A DNA stretch of 64,000 nucleotides from Spiroplasma monobiae MQ-1 (lineage in GTDB: Bacteria; Bacillota_I; Bacilli_A; Mycoplasmatales; Mycoplasmataceae), in contig NZ_CP025543.1 of assembly GCF_002865545.1 (NCBI RefSeq), positions 372,001 through 436,000 of the forward strand, in the 5' to 3' direction. Shown here one piece after another: positions 52,313 through 63,417 of this stretch. How positions within the stretch are numbered: position 1 is the first letter of the stretch; every line of letters begins with the position of its first letter. A program made the translations under genes and the position numbers. The notes beneath the pieces are model-generated. The model did no database searches. It saw only the letters and a program-made list of their open reading frames with translations, and had not been told where the DNA came from.

Positions 52313-54494
52313 ATTTATTTATAAAGGTGAAAATGGTTTTGCTATTGCGATTTTTATTTTATTTAACAATGAAAAAAAATCTATAACTCTTACTGGACCA
52401 ATTGGTTTAATGAGAATGGGAATAGTTTATGAAATAACAGGTGAAGAAGTTGATGATATAAAAAGAAATCAAAAAAACTTTGCAGTTAAAAGTTTTTCAC
52501 AAGTTAAACATTTTGATAAAGAGGGATTAATAAAATATTTAAGTTCCCCAACATTCCCAACTGTAGGTAAAAAATTAGCAGAAAATATTGTTAATCACTT
52601 TGGCGAAGATTTATTTAAAAAAATAATTGAAAATAAAAGTGAATTATTTTTAATTTCAGAAATGACAGAAGCTAAAGCTCAAATAATTTATGATGTAGTA
52701 GTTGAAAAATTTGGAAACAACAAAGTTTTAGATATGTTTGTTGAGAATAATTTAAAAATGGAGTTCTTGAATTTGCTTCAACAAGAAATAGAAGATATGA
52801 ATATTATTGAGCAAATATTAAATGATGATTTTTATACTTGAGCTAATGAAAATAAATTACAACCTTTTTCAGAAATAGATAGAGTTGCCGTTGCTTTTGG
52901 TATGAACGAATTTGATGAAAAAAGAATTTCTTGATATGCTTGTGAGTTTGTGAAAGAAATTTTATTTAAGGAAGGAAATACTTACACTTCTCTAGAAGAA
53001 CTTACAAAAAAATTAAGACAACAATTTCCAAATCTAGAAGGAGATCTTTATAAGAAGCTTGTTTATGCAAAGAATGAAAAGATACTTTACTTTAAAAATG
53101 AAAAAATTTATACAAAAGAAAGTTATGAAGATGAGCAATACATTGCAAAAGAATTATTTGATCTCGCAAGCAAATCACATTATATTAAACGAGAATTTGA
53201 TTTTGATTTAAAAATAAAAGAAGTAGAAAAATTTATATCTTCTAGAAATGGAATTGAAAATTTTAAATATAATGAGGAACAAGTTGAAGCCATTAAAAAT
53301 TTCATAGATAATGATATTTCAATTATTACTGGAGGACCAGGAACTGGTAAGACAACTGTTATTACTGGAATTGTTAAAATGTATGAACTTGTCTATAATG
53401 ATTCCAATTTTGCAATTACAGCACCAACCGGAAGAGCTGCAGGAAAAATTAAAGATGATTCAGGTTATAAAACCTCTACAATACATAGACTATTACAATA
53501 TTCAGGAAATGATGTTTTTGAAGCAAATGAGTCTAAACCAATTTATAGAAATCTTGTAGTTATAGATGAATGTTCAATGATTGATAATCATTTATTCGCT
53601 TCTTTATTAAAGGGTGTAAAAGGTATCAATAAAATTTTATTGGTTGGAGATGTTGAACAACTTCCAAGTGTAAGTTATGGTAATTTATATGAAGATTTAA
53701 TTGAGTCTAAACAATTTAAAACAACTCGGTTAATTAAAAATAATAGACAAAAAACAAATGAAGGTGAACTAAATTCAATTATTGAACTTTCAAATGCAAT
53801 AAAAAATGAAGAAGTAAAAGAGTTTGATTTTGCAAATTCTACAAATGTAAATTTCGTATTTTCAAATGACTTTAATCAATCAATTAACATCTTAAAAGAA
53901 ACTTATTTAAATATTAATCCTTCAAATATTGAAGAACAATTAAATAACATACAAATAATTGCTCCAATGTATAAAGAAGCTTTGGGAATTGATAATATCA
54001 ATTCTATTATCCAAAATCTAGTAAATCCAACAAATTCAAAAGTATATAAAAGATATGATGCAGAATTTAGAGTTAACGATAAGGTTATGTATATTGAAAA
54101 TGACCCAACATTTGAACTTTCAAATGGTGATGTGGGTTACATCAAAGAATTAAACTTTATCGGAGATAAATTTAAAACAGCTAAAATCATATTTAATGAA
54201 AGAGAAATTGAAATGGGTTTAAGTTCATTCAATAAAGTGAAATTAAATTATGCTTGTTCGATTCACAAGACTCAAGGTAGTGAATATAAAAACACAATAT
54301 TGGTTCTAGATGGAACAAATAGGGTAAGCAACTTTGTTTTAAACAAAAAAATGCTATACACTGCAATAACAAGAGCCAAAGAAAGATTAATCATTATTTC
54401 TGACAGCAATTTATTTGTTAAATCATGTTATAAAAATGCAAAACAAAGATTAACAACTTTAAAAGAAACAATTTCATTATTGAATAATATTTAA
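52284..54494 (+). CDS. recD2: RecD2-type ATP-dependent DNA helicase
   Basis: 736 residues, the usual RecD2 size. An N-terminal OB-like and helix-hairpin-helix part (YLSSPTFPTVGKKLAENIV) is followed by the helicase core: motif I TGGPGTGKTTV near residue 349-359, Ia APTGRAAGK, II VVIDECSMID, III LVGDVEQLPSV, and C-terminal motifs KLNYACSIHKTQGSEY and LYTAITRAKERL. RecD2 helicases lack RecBC and work in replication-fork and mismatch-related repair. The Q-like N motif is in the expected place. Its start lies within the preceding gene (GGAGAAAAAAGATT upstream). Confidence 0.92.
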
Positions 54495-54531
54495 ATTATA
54501 TATATAATAATTTTTAGTGGGGTAAAATATA

Positions 54532-55713
54532 ATGAAACATAGAAATACGTATACATTTGCAATAGTGATTACAGTTCTGCTTGTAATTGCATTTATAGTT
54601 GCAGGAACAGTTGGAAAAACTGTTGATGTAGAAGCGATTTTACAATATAAAATGCAAAATGCTTCTTGAAAAGAAATTGAAGGTATGGATCAATTAGCTA
54701 AAAATGTTAATTCACCACTTTCACTTGCTTTCTTCTTATTTGGAGTTGGAGGAATTGGAGAATTAGCGGGAACACCTGGTTGATTTGGACTAATGGTATT
54801 TACAGTAACATCAGTAATAATAATTCCGGCTTTATTAATCTTTTTTGTAGCTCTTTTATCTGTTTTATCTGTTTTATTTGGAGTTGAATTTGTAAGAAGA
54901 GATGCAGAAGTTAATAAAATTAAAATGATAGGTAAATGAGGTATGTATGCTGGATTTGCAGCAACTTTCTTATTTGCTTTGATTGGAGTTGTATTATTCT
55001 GTTCAATAGAACAATCTTTAAAACAAGACTTAAATTTTAAATTTAATAATTATGATGCATTTGGAATTATGACATTCCTTACTTTCTTATCAAATGGTAC
55101 TGTTTTTGGTGGAGTTAAATCAGAATTATTATCTAACGAGCATGTAATTTCATCATTGAATGCAGGTATTACTTTCTTGGTTGTTTTACTACCTATGGCA
55201 GCAATTGTAATGATGGCTTTTGCCTCAATGTACATTGGTGTATTTATTTCAAAAAGAGAAAGTAAAACATCAAGATTCTTTAACTGATTGAAAAATATTA
55301 GAATCGATTCATTAAGAGACTATATTAGTTTAAATATTAAAAATCCATGAATTTGAATTTTATCATTAACATTTATTGCAACAGTTATAATACCTGGGTT
55401 TGTTCATCCATACCAAACAACAACACAAATTCTAATTTCAGCAATAAATTTAGTATCAATACCATTGGTGTTTTCTCCAATGATAGTTGGTTACTTTATG
55501 GCAAAAGGAATCAAAAGATTCAACTACAACATGTTAATGTTTGTTCAAATAATAATATTAATGGGAGCAACATGAATATTCCAATTAAATTCATGAATTT
55601 TCTTAAAGGATTCAATGTTCTGAAATTCATGAATGAGTGCATTTATACCATTTAGTACTTGTACATTATCATTGGTATCAGCATTTGGATTTATTAAATT
55701 CTCAGACAAATAA
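54532..55713 (+). CDS. Multi-pass membrane protein of unknown function
   Basis: 393 residues with about ten hydrophobic helices, e.g. FAIVITVLLVIAFIVAGTVG (first), VTSVIIIPALLIFFVALLSV, GFAATFLFALIGVVLFCSI, ITFLVVLLPMAAIVMMAFA, and IWILSLTFIATVIIPGF. No family recognised. A charged cytoplasmic stretch (ISKRESKTSRFFNWLKNIR) divides it near residue 245. Position between recD2 and nagA gives no hint. Ribosome site AGTGGGGTAA; its stop is inside a terminator. Confidence 0.75.
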
Positions 55714-55733
55714 TACGAAAGTATTATTTTTTT
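55708..55733 (+). terminator. Terminator overlapping stop of membrane gene
   Basis: AAATAATAC (55708-55716), loop GAAA (stable tetraloop), GTATTATTT (55721-55729), T run. The TAA stop is in the 5' arm. Confidence 0.92.
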
Positions 55734-55784
55734 TGTCTAAATTAAATTAATTGACTTAAAATATAGTTGTTAGGAGTTAGAGAG

Positions 55785-56927
55785 ATGATACTAAAGAATA
55801 CAAAAATTGTTTTAGAGAATAACATCATTGAAAATGGATGAATTGAAATCGAAGACAAAAAAATAATATCAATTAATGAAGGAACAGCTGATAAAGATGG
55901 CGTTGATCTTGAAGGTAATTGATTGATGCCTGGATTCATAGATTGTCATGTTCATGGTGGATATGGAGTTGACTTTGAAAGTGGAAAAATTGAAGCTTTT
56001 GAACAATTTTCAAAAAAAGTAACTCAAGAAGGAATCACAAGCTATGTACAAGGCAGTGTAACAAACTCTAAAGAAAATAATGAGAGATACCTAGGGGAGT
56101 TCTCAAAATTTATGAAAAATGATATGATTGGGGCAAAATGCTTGGGTATACACCTAGAAGGTCCTTTTATATCTAAAGAAAAAAAAGGTGCCCATGAATT
56201 GTCTCTTTTAGAAGACCCAAATATTGAATCACTAAAAAAACTTATTAAATATTCTGATGACAATATAAGAATTGTTACTTATGCAGCTGACTTGCAAGAT
56301 GGAAGTTTTACTAAATTTATGTTAGAAAACAATATATTACCTAGTGTTGGACATACAAATATGAGTTTTTCACAATGTGAAAAAGATTATGAATTGGGTT
56401 TTAGACATGTAACCCATCTATTTAATGGGATGAGTGGGGTAAGTCAATATGAACCAGGACTTGCTTCATTTGCTTTATATAAAGATGATATTTTATGTGA
56501 AGTAATCACAGATGGAATTCATATTGAAAAAGACACTTTAAAGTTAATTTATAAGATTAAAGGTCCTGAAAATATTTGTATTATAACCGATGCTATGAAC
56601 GCAAAGGGTTTGGATGATGGTGAATACAAATTAGGAAATCTAGAAGTTATTAAAAAAGGTATGAAAGTATTTCTAAAAGAAAGTGGTGTTTTGGCCGGAG
56701 CTGGAGCAACTTTTGATCATAATATCAGAACTATGATCGAAGCCAATCCTGAAATAAAAATGACGGATTTAATAAAAATGACTTCAATAAATATAGCAAA
56801 GCAATTAAATATTTTTAATAAAACAGGAAGCATTGAGGTGGGTAAATCTGCTGATTTGGTAGTTTTAAATAAAGAAATGTCAGTAATAAAAACATTTGTA
56901 GAAGGAAAGAGTGTATATGAAAGATAA
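55785..56927 (+). CDS. nagA: N-acetylglucosamine-6-phosphate deacetylase
   Basis: 380 residues, amidohydrolase barrel of the NagA family. Metal and substrate sites in order: IDCHVHGGYGVDF, GIHLEGPFIS, SVGHTNMSF, HVTHLFNGMSG, EVITDGIHI and CIITDAMNA. It removes the acetyl group from GlcNAc-6-phosphate, giving glucosamine-6-phosphate. I see no nagB in the window. Ribosome site AGGAGTTAGAG. The next gene's start overlaps its end, and the operon continues with a membrane protein, an oxidoreductase and deoC. Confidence 0.93.
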
Positions 56928-57486
56928 AATTAACCCAAGAAGTTTTACAATGACAAAATTCTTGTTGACTTTAGGATTAATTTTAAATTATACTATTTCA
57001 TTGGTTTCCTTTATTGATGTTTTTAAAGGAAATGAAACAAATTTACTATTATCAACAAAATCATTTTTGATAATTCAAATAATGTTATTAATTTTTTCTC
57101 TTATTTGTTTTTTTGTTTTTTTTCTTGTTAGAAGAGATATAAACAAGAAAATAGAATACAAGTACAATAACAAGGAAAAGAAATTAATTTATATAATTTG
57201 TCTTTTAATAACTTTAATTTTTTTAATAACATTTATAAATATATTAATGTTCACATTTTTATTTGAAAAGATAGAAATAATGATAATTATATTATTAGTA
57301 ACACAAATGATATTTGGTATTACTATTTCTATTTTAGAGAGTTTCTCAAGACTTTCTGAACAAGTTATAGTTAATCAAATTTGATTTAAAGATGAGAGTA
57401 AAAACGAAGTTAAAAAGTCAAAGACTAAAGTCTTGGATAAAAAGGAAGACTTTAATCCATTTATGCAGGAGGAAGACAATGATTAA
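56917..57486 (+). CDS. Four-helix membrane protein in the nagA operon
   Basis: 189 residues with four membrane helices (FLLTLGLILNYTISLVSF, then IQIMLLIFSLICFFVFFLV, IICLLITLIFLITFINILMF, IEIMIIILLVTQMIFGIT) and a hydrophilic C-terminus of about 35 residues. No family recognised. The ATG at 56917 lies within the nagA end and 8 bases after GGAAAG; a GTG at 56911 is too near that site. The last TGA Trp codon is at 57382. The gene overlaps the next start by 8 bases, so all four genes 55785-59123 are one operon. Confidence 0.7.
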
Positions 57487-58459
57487 AATTGGAACAATAG
57501 GAACATCTTCTATAACAGAACAATTTGTTGAAGCTGCAATTAAAAATCCCAACTGCAAAGTTACTTGCTGTTATTCTAGAGATAAGTCTAGAGCTCAAAA
57601 TTTAATTAGAAACAATAAACTTTACGCAAAAGCAGTTGATAACTTTGAACAAATGCTAGATGAAGTAGATGCAATCTATATTGCTTCTCCAAACGGGTTA
57701 CATTATGAACAAGCGAAATACTTTTTGACACAACAAAAACATGTTTTGTTAGAAAAACCATTAACTTTATCTTTTAATGAAGCTTTAGAGTTATTTGAAA
57801 TTGCAAAAAGGAATAATGTTTTTTTAATGGAAGCATATAAGACTTTCCACACACCTCAATTCGGACACTTATTTCAATTTGTAAAGGATTATCAACCATT
57901 TATTGCTAACTTAAATTTGAATAAGTATTCATCAAGAATGGAAAAAATAAAAATGGGACATTATGATTCTGTTTTTGATTTCAACTTAGGTAAGGGTTCT
58001 ACATATGATTTATTAATTTATCCAGTAGAATTAAGCATTGCTCTATTTGGACCTGTTGTTGAAGTAAAATCTATGGGACAAAAAATATTGAATGGTAGTG
58101 GAATGAATGATTGTGTAATTTTAAGACACGAAAGTGATGTACTTACAAATATTGTTTGTAGTAAGGCAAGTAATGGAAGAGTTCAAAGTGAATTGCTTTC
58201 AGATCTTGCAACATTAACTTTTAAAAATGTTATACAATTAGAAGAGATAAGTTTTTACAACACTAACTCTAATGAACAACAGTTACTTCACAAAACAAAT
58301 GCAGATAAAGATTTGTTTGAATTTGAATTAACAGTATTTTTAAAAATGATCTATGAAAATGATTTCAATTTAAGAGATTATTTATTGGACATTAGTTGTG
58401 AAACAGTTAGAGTATTAAATATTGTTGAAAAAAATCAAGAAAAATCAGGAGATAACTAA
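57479..58459 (+). CDS. Gfo/Idh/MocA-family oxidoreductase
   Basis: 326 residues. N-terminal Rossmann domain [50 protein letters not shown] (split across two pieces) and the family lysine in HVLLEKPLT, then [13 protein letters not shown]. The C-terminal domain carries [19 protein letters not shown]. The enzymes oxidise or reduce sugars and sugar derivatives with NAD(P). The substrate cannot be read; company with NagA and DeoC suggests a sugar-phosphate or its derivative. AGGAGG six bases before ATG 57479 sets the start, though the frame is open further upstream. Confidence 0.88.
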   Translation: MIKIGTIGTSSITEQFVEAAIKNPNCKVTCCYSRDKSRAQNLIRNNKLYAKAVDNFEQMLDEVDAIYIASPNGLHYEQAKYFLTQQKHVLLEKPLTLSFNEALELFEIAKRNNVFLMEAYKTFHTPQFGHLFQFVKDYQPFIANLNLNKYSSRMEKIKMGHYDSVFDFNLGKGSTYDLLIYPVELSIALFGPVVEVKSMGQKILNGSGMNDCVILRHESDVLTNIVCSKASNGRVQSELLSDLATLTFKNVIQLEEISFYNTNSNEQQLLHKTNADKDLFEFELTVFLKMIYENDFNLRDYLLDISCETVRVLNIVEKNQEKSGDN

Positions 58460-58460
58460 A

Positions 58461-59123
58461 ATGAATTTAAATAAATATATTGACCACACTTTATTAAAAG
58501 CAGATGCTAAAAAAAGTGAAATTGAAAAAATATGTGCTGAGGCAAAAGAATTTGATTTTGCAACTGTGTGTATTAATCCAGGGCAAATTACTTTTGCTAA
58601 ATCTTTATTAGAGGGAACAAATGTAGGAATTACAACAGTTGTTGGATTTCCTTTAGGTGCAACTACAAGTGAAGTTAAAGCATTCGAAACTAAACAAGCA
58701 ATTGAAAATGGAGCTACAGAAATTGATATGGTAATCAATATTGGTGCTGTAAAGGATGCTAACTGAGATTTAGTTTTAAATGATATGAAAGCTGTTAAAT
58801 CGTCTGCTCCTAATAACTGTGTAAAAGTTATTTTAGAAAACTGTTTGTTAACAAAAGAAGAAATTACTAAATGTTGTGAACTGGCTCTTGAAGCAAAATT
58901 AGAATTTGTCAAAACTTCTACAGGCTTTTCAACTGGAGGAGCTACTTTTGAAGATGTTGCTTTAATGAAATCAATTGTTAAAGATAATGCAAAAGTTAAA
59001 GCTGCTGGTGGGGTTAGAACTTATGATGATGCAATCAAAATGATTGAAAATGGAGCGGATCGTTTAGGAACAAGTGGCGGGGTTGCTATTGTTAAAGGTG
59101 AAGAACACAAAAATGGTTACTAG
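58461..59123 (+). CDS. deoC: Deoxyribose-phosphate aldolase
   Basis: 220 residues. [19 protein letters not shown] at the N-terminus, [30 protein letters not shown], and the Schiff-base lysine 151 in [14 protein letters not shown], with [12 protein letters not shown] later. It splits 2-deoxyribose-5-phosphate into acetaldehyde and glyceraldehyde-3-phosphate, feeding deoxynucleosides into glycolysis. The ATG is 1 base after the stop of the oxidoreductase and has AGGAG upstream. Last gene of the nagA operon. Confidence 0.95.
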
Positions 59124-59128
59124 ATAAT

Positions 59129-59168
59129 GAAAAGGTTGCTTTAAAAAAGTGCCTTTTTTTGGTATAAT
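59129..59168 (+). promoter_or_regulatory. Weak deoC terminator and promoter of coiled-coil gene
   Basis: AAAAGG and CCTTTT can pair over a long loop (59129-59158), followed by T residues and then TATAAT at 59163-59168, a perfect -10 for the next gene. Confidence 0.5.
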
Positions 59169-59203
59169 ATAAATAATGTATTTATGCTAAGGAGCAAATT
59201 TTC

Positions 59204-61006
59204 ATGAAAAGACACGGTTTTGAAATTGATGATTATAATTTACCTGCATCAGTTAGAAAAAGAATAGATGATTTAGTCGATTTAAACATTAACCCATCAA
59301 CAATAAATTTAATTACAGCTGAATTTTCTGCTTCAAGCGATGATGTTAAAGAAAATATCGGAAGATATATAGCAAGACTTCTAGAAATAGAAGATTTTGT
59401 TATTCAACAATCTCATGATAGAAGCCAACAAATTGGAGCTGGTTTAAACTTAAAGCACCAAATGGGTGCTAAAAATCGTCAAACCAATTTGCTTAGAATT
59501 CAACAAATATTTTTAAAGAATGATCAGGAAAATGAAAGAGTGAACAAGACAAAACAAAGAGCTCAAGAAATTAATGCTTCATCTGAACCTTTATTGGATT
59601 TTAAACAAGCTATGGTTATTAATAATGATGAGGAATTGAGTGAAACGGTCAAACTTCAACAACTTGCGAATAAAAGAAGAAAAATTGAACTTGCAATCAT
59701 AGAAGAACAAGAAAAAATAAAAGTTGCTCAAAGACAATATAAGAAAGCTAAATTAGAAGATGATGATATAACCCAAGAGTTAAAACTTAATGTGGTTAAG
59801 TTCGCAAATAAAAGATTAAAGGAAATATCAGAAGCTATTCAAACTTACAAAACAGTTGATAAAATTCCTGATGAAATTATAGATAACAAATCAAACAAAA
59901 AAGATTTTTTAAATGAAAATGATAAAACTAATTTTGAAAAACTTCAAAATGATATTAAAAATTTGAATGAGAAAAAAAGTAAAACAGGAAGTACTCAAAC
60001 ATTAGAAATAGATTTAGAAACTTTCTTTGATGTTCCAGGATTTGGTCCTGAAGATAGTTATGAAGCCATAGAATATCCTAAATATTCAAAAAATGTAGAA
60101 AAGGCAAGTAAAAAAGTTCAAGATTCAAAAAAAATTAAGACCAAAAATGTCAAAGAAAAAAGTCAAAAAGATGTAAAAAAAAATAGCCAATCAGAATTAG
60201 GAGAAAATAAGATCGCATCTAAAAATTCTGAAGCTGAAAAAATAATCAAAAAGATAAAGAAAAAATCCAAAGCAAAAGACAGACAAATTGAAAAAATAAA
60301 TAAAGAAAAAGAAGATATAAAAAAAGAACTTACAAAATTAAAACAAGAAAAGAAAATCCAAGAACTTAGAGAATTAGAAAACAAGAAGAAAAAACTTAAT
60401 GAAAATTTTGAAGAAAATGTAAAAAAAGAAAAAAGAAAAATAGAAACAACTTATCAAATTTTAGAAAAAAAATGAAAAGCTGGAACTGTTTCCCAATCTT
60501 TAAATTCAAAACAAAAAGCATTTAATGCTGTAAAGACAATAAAAGAAAAATCAGAAAAAATTGAATCAAAAAATGATAAAAATATTAAAATCGAACAACC
60601 CAAAGTGATAGAAAAATCGAAATCAGTTGAGCAACCAAAACTAATTAAAGAAGTAAAAGTTACTAAAGAATCAAATCAAGAAAAAATAAAAGTGACTGAA
60701 AAACCTAAAGTTATAGAAAAACCAAAACAAGTTGAGCAACCCAAAAAAGTCGAAGAATCAAAATTTGTAGAACAAACAAAGCAAGAAAAGATTTCATTTT
60801 TAAATAAAGGAACAATTTCAGCTGAAGTCAGAAAGCAGAATATTTTTGAAGAAGATGAAAAAAGGATTTCTTATTTAGAAAGAAAAAAAGCTTTAAATAT
60901 AATAACTTTTGAAGAACTTAACGAACTTGAAGTAAAGAAAAAAAGAAATAATCATGTCTCTAGTAAAGTGGACTTAAGAAAATTTAAATTAATTAAAAAA
61001 TATTAA
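59204..61006 (+). CDS. Large Lys/Glu-rich coiled-coil protein
   Basis: 600 residues. No known domain. Residues 1-about 120 look like an ordered N-terminal part (FEIDDYNLPASVRKRIDDLV; TAEFSASSDDVKENIGRYIA). From about 150 onward the protein is nearly all heptad-like Lys/Glu/Gln coil, with one short non-coil patch (LETFFDVPGFGPEDSYEAIE) near residue 270 and degenerate Lys-Pro/Val-Glu-Gln-Pro repeats near 465-520. No signal peptide or membrane helix, so cytoplasmic. A scaffold or cytoskeletal role is a guess. Ribosome site AAGGAG; terminator at its end. Confidence 0.78.
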
Positions 61007-61009
61007 CAA

Positions 61010-61041
61010 TAAGAAAACTCATAATTTGTTTTCTTTTTTTA
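61010..61041 (+). terminator. Terminator after coiled-coil gene
   Basis: AAGAAAAC (about 61011-61018) faces GTTTTCTT (about 61028-61035), then a T run. Confidence 0.8.
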
Positions 61042-61070
61042 TTATAATCACTATAAAGAGAGATAAAAAT

Positions 61071-61583
61071 ATGAAAATCAAATTAGTTCATCCAAACTTA
61101 AATTACAAAACTAATATTTTAGATTCTTTAGAACAATTAAATATAATTGATAAACCAAATGGACCTATACCTGGTTCTTCAAATATAAATGGTTACAGTA
61201 CTATAGAAGAGTGATTAGAATTTATAAACACAAAAGACACAGAAACTGTATTAGTACCGTTTTTACAATACATTGCCTTAAATGAACAAAATGATGTTGT
61301 GGGCTTCTTAAATATAAGACTCTCTCTAAATGAACATTTAATAAATTATGGTGGTCACATAGGTTATTGTGTTACTCCAAAGTTTAGAAATCAAGGAATA
61401 GCAGATCAGTTGTTAAAAGAAGCAATTAAAATTTGCAAAGAACATGATATAAGCGATATATTAATAACTTGTAAGGAAAGCAATTTATATTCAGAAAAAG
61501 TAATAATAAAAAATAATGGAATTCTAGAAGATATAAGAAATGACGGTTGTTATAACTTTAAAAGATATTGAATAAAATCATAA
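61071..61583 (+). CDS. GNAT-family acetyltransferase
   Basis: 170 residues. The GNAT core is visible: DVVGFLNIRLSLNEHL (strand 2-3), GGHIGYCVTPKFRNQGIADQLL (acetyl-CoA loop, RNQGIA as Q/RxxGxA), and the final KVIIKNNGILEDIR, the typical C-terminal GNAT helix-strand. It transfers an acetyl group from acetyl-CoA to an unknown acceptor. The ATG at 61071 has GAGAGATAAAA upstream; TATAAT-like ATTATAATC stands before it. Single gene. Confidence 0.85.
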
Positions 61584-61622
61584 GTCTCATTTTGTAAATA
61601 AAATATGAGGCTTTTCTTTTAT
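61578..61622 (+). terminator. Weak terminator after acetyltransferase
   Basis: CTCATTTT (about 61586-61593) faces AAAATATGAG (about 61600-61609) with a bulge and flanking AAG/CTT, then T-rich. Confidence 0.6.
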
Positions 61623-61654
61623 GCTAAAATAACGATATATAAGGTGGTTTAAAC

Positions 61655-63403
61655 ATGGAAACAAAACAATTTAAAGGGTTTGATGTATCTTGATACACTA
61701 AAAATAAATTAAAAAGTTTTCTTAAAAAATTAGGATCAAGTTTTGGTTTTGTAATAGTTTTAATGCCGCTATTTGGAATAATTTATTCAATAGGGAATGC
61801 ATTTCAAGTCAAAGTAATGCAAGATATTGGTAAAATACTCTTTGCAAATATTGGTATTTGATTCGCATTGGCTATAATAATTGGTTTCACTTCAAATAAG
61901 GGATCAGCTGTTTTAGCTGGAGTAATTTCATATTTAGTTTTTAATGTTTTTATAGCTTCTTTTATCTCTGATGGAGATAAAACATATTTTAATATTTGAT
62001 TTTGAAAAAAATTACAAAGCTCAGCGTATTTAAGTGATTTATTTTTTGGTGGAATAAAAACTTTTAATTCTGGGGTTTTGGGTGGTATTTTAATAGGGAC
62101 TTATGTAACATTAATATTTAATAGATTTAAAGATACAAATTTGCCAAAAGGTTTAGAGTTCTTTGCAAAAGAAAGATTTGCAATAATTTTAAGCATTATT
62201 TGTTCAATTGGTTTTGCATCAATTTTTATAATAATTTGACCTCTAATAGGTTATGCATTGATTTTTTTGGGAAATGGTGTTGCAAAATCACCAATAGGTA
62301 TAGATTCATTTATTTTTAGAATAGTACAAAGAATGTTGATTCCTTTTGGTTCTAGTTTGCTATGGCAATCTCCTATGTGATATTCACAAGTTGGAGGGAG
62401 TTTAATAGAATATCAACAAGACTTATTAATTCAATATTTACTAAGAACACAAAGTGATCAATTAAGTGCTGAACAAGTAATTAATTTAATTGGTTTAGCT
62501 AAAGTTACTGGGCAAGAAAATATTACAGAGAATATTTTAAAAGTATTAGGTTCTGAATTTGACAGAAATATAATAGATAATTGATTTAAAAATACTACAG
62601 ATATATTCTCAGCAACAGGAGATCAACTTATTTGAAGTGCAATTGTTGGAAATTCTTACATTACAGCTGATGATTGTTGAAATGTTGGTTTCAGAGTAAG
62701 TAGATTTATTTCTGGAGGGTATGTTAACTCGATTTTTGTACTACCAACACTAAGTTTTACAATGTTATTTTTAACTCCAAAAGGTGAGAGAAGAAGTAAA
62801 ATGGGTATGTATATAACGGCAGCACTAAGTGCAATGTTAATAGGAGTAACTGAACCAGTTGAATATTTATTTTGTTATTCAATGCCATTATTTTATTTTG
62901 TGATATATTGTCCTTTTAATGGAATTATTGCAGCAATAACTTCATTGAGTAAAGTAAAAATAGGAACATCATTTTCTACTGGTATTTTTGATCTTACTTT
63001 AAGTGGTGTAATACCAACAATAAAAGGTTCTGATACAAAGATATATTTAATTCCAGTAATTGGTGTAATCTCTTCAATTACAATATTTACAATAGCTTTC
63101 TTTTGATTTAGATTTTTTGAAAGAAAAGAAAAAGCAATGAATATAGCAGCTATAAATTTAAGAGACTCATTGCACTTATTGATTGATGAACTTGGAGGTA
63201 TTAAGAATATTAATAAATTTGATTTAATAGAAAATAATTTAAAGATATCATTTAAAAGAAATCCTGAAGCATCTAAATTACTTAATAATTTTGATTTAAT
63301 CAAAAAAACAGAAGGGGAGTTCAATCTTGCAATAAGAGATGATAAATTAGAATTATTAAATTTAACAAAAGAAGTTATTCTATACAAACAAAAAAAGGAT
63401 TAA
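61655..63403 (+). CDS. Glucose/GlcNAc-type PTS EIIC protein with inactive EIIB-like domain
   Basis: 582 residues. EIIC domain (about 20-495): GFVIVLMPLFGIIYSIGNA at the start, FGGIKTFNSGVLGGILIG, then VQRMLIPFGSSLLWQSPMWY, and the conserved TEPVEYLFCYSMPLFYFVIY (ITEPxEF region). After the last helix a tail of about 90 residues looks like an EIIB domain: DELGGIKNINKFDLIENNLKIS aligns with the usual LGGxxNIxxlDaCITRLR, but the phosphorylated Cys is Ile and the following Thr-Arg are Asn-Asn. No EIIA. So it cannot pass phosphate by the normal route alone. Substrate unknown; GlcNAc would suit NagA at 55785. Confidence 0.82.
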
Positions 63404-63417
63404 CAATCCTTTTTTTA
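63391..63417. terminator. Bidirectional terminator between EIIC gene and coaB
   Basis: AAAAAAGGATT (63391-63401), loop AAC, AATCCTTTTTT (63405-63415). Both stop codons lie in or beside it: TAA at 63401-63403 on plus and 63415-63417 on minus. Confidence 0.92.

Noticed and set aside
189-63403. Many genes appear as chains of short ORFs, as if frameshifted or broken
   Set aside because: Each break is an in-frame TGA. Read as Trp (code 4) the frames join into full-length, recognisable proteins, so these are not pseudogenes.
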